64,000 bases of DNA. Source: Desulfuromonadaceae bacterium. Its GTDB lineage: Bacteria > Desulfobacterota > Desulfuromonadia > Geobacterales > Pseudopelobacteraceae. The notes under the pieces are model-generated. The model saw only the letters and a program-made list of their open reading frames with translations, did not search any database and was not told the DNA's origin. Made by a program: the position numbers and the translations under genes. The stretch spans positions 1 through 64,000 of the forward strand of contig JAQUIG010000004.1 in NCBI GenBank assembly GCA_028683435.1, in the 5' to 3' direction. This document shows, one piece after another, positions 63,423 to 64,000 of this stretch. Numbering within the stretch: position 1 is the stretch's first letter; every line of letters starts with the position of its first letter.

Positions 63423-64000
63423 TCATACTTCGATCCGGAACTCAACCCCGTCTTCGGTGTTGCCGGCGGTCAGGTTGCCACCCATATTCTGTTCAATGAT
63501 CACCTTCGACATATAAAGTCCGATGCCGGTGCCTTTATCCGGCGCGCGGGTAGTGAAATATGGATCGAATATTTTGGGCATGATTTCAGCGGCAATGCCG
63601 CCGCAATTGTCCCGGATGTAGACGACCGAATGTCCGTTTTCTGCAGTGATGCGGATCTGGATGCGCGGCGCCGCGGTACAGCGTTCGATGCAGGCCTCAC
63701 GAGTATTGGAAAGTATATTTAGCAGTACCTGTGCATACTCGTTCTGATAACCGTCCGCAGTGACAGCTTCATTCTCTTCGAGCGCTACCTCGATGCCATG
63801 CTTTGAGAGTGCGGCGGAGACGAATTCGAGGGCGCGGTGGACAATTTTGCTGACGACAAATTCACCCTTTTGTTTGTCTTTGCGGAAGAAGTTGCGGAAG
63901 TCGTCGATGGTGCGCGACATATGAATGATAACGTCCATCGCTGTGTTGATCTCCTGTTTCAGCTCGTCATGCGTCATTGCACCGGCATCGAACGAAAACT
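63423..64000 (-). CDS. Histidine kinase, C-terminal part (5' end outside the window)
   Basis: Only the C-terminal 190 or so residues are seen. They hold a dimerisation helix of the HisKA-like type (AMDVIIHMSRTIDDFRNFF) and a HATPase domain with the N box (NILSNTREAC), G1 (RDNCGGIAAEI) and G2 (GTGIGLYMSKVII). The frame stays open to the window edge, and the phosphoacceptor His is upstream of or at the edge. The visible ATG at 63977 is internal. Sensor part and partner regulator are not seen. Confidence 0.9.
   Translation of the reverse strand, partial: FSFDAGAMTHDELKQEINTAMDVIIHMSRTIDDFRNFFRKDKQKGEFVVSKIVHRALEFVSAALSKHGIEVALEENEAVTADGYQNEYAQVLLNILSNTREACIERCTAAPRIQIRITAENGHSVVYIRDNCGGIAAEIMPKIFDPYFTTRAPDKGTGIGLYMSKVIIEQNMGGNLTAGNTEDGVEFRIEV

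Overview
The window looks like a chromosomal segment of a Geobacter-type bacterium (Desulfuromonadia/Geobacterales). This rests on gene content rather than a search: the LL-diaminopimelate aminotransferase (DapL) lysine route, a succinyl-CoA:acetate-type CoA-transferase, a chemoreceptor with a CxxCH heme motif, a ResB/CcsA cytochrome c assembly pair, a perfect sigma-54 promoter, and a RAYT transposase with its repeats. Nearly all of it is ordinary chromosomal coding sequence. No rRNA, tRNA, CRISPR array, integrase or phage genes were seen.

Layout. 1-9.3 kb: an HD hydrolase divergent from ligA; a minus-strand run with a solute:sodium symporter (small and large subunits), a GlnD-like protein whose catalytic DxD has become QxQ, a TIM-barrel isomerase-like protein and a TonB-like protein; a frameshifted trmB; tag. 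9.4-15.8 kb: a diguanylate cyclase, then the lysine/diaminopimelate cluster lysA-dapA-lipoprotein-dapB-dapL. 15.8-25.7 kb: accessory envelope and unknown genes, including an orphan gene behind a sigma-54 promoter, a DsrE-like protein, a cold-shock protein, a class A PBP, a six-repeat Ig-like lipoprotein with an outer-membrane barrel, and a secreted serine hydrolase with a CRP/FNR-type site. 25.9-32.8 kb: the heme chemoreceptor followed by a broken bacteriohemerythrin, TetR/CoA-transferase, an alpha/beta hydrolase and a ketopantoate reductase-like gene.

33-44.4 kb: a Cys-rich exported protein and ResB/CcsA, then a promoter plus yybP-ykoY-type (Mn2+) riboswitch with an intrinsic terminator in front of htpX - ribbon-helix-helix - TerC. 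Further on lie a Tim44-N-like protein, UPF0182, a GDT1/UPF0016 transporter, a second TerC protein, an AI-2E-type permease and a DTW tRNA-modifying enzyme. Three proteins of manganese/calcium-export families within 6 kb, with the metal riboswitch upstream, is the most suggestive functional grouping here. 44.5-57 kb: plsY-bamD, a 442-aa enzyme-like protein, hypE-ybaK-GNAT, an Rrf2 regulator, ComF, a LUD protein, cyclophilin, ferrochelatase, cupin, groES-groEL under a CIRCE operator, and a radical SAM protein.

57-64 kb: a polysaccharide deacetylase, then a looser stretch (VOC, RidA and cupin proteins) with two copies of a RAYT-linked inverted-repeat element, the RAYT gene, an apparent C-terminal remnant of cytochrome c nitrite reductase, an oxidative-stress group (Bcp, YceI, ferritin-like) and a histidine kinase cut by the window edge. 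The three damaged or remnant genes (trmB, bacteriohemerythrin, nrfA 3' end) deserve a read-level check, since the trmB and hemerythrin shifts fall in G-rich tracts.
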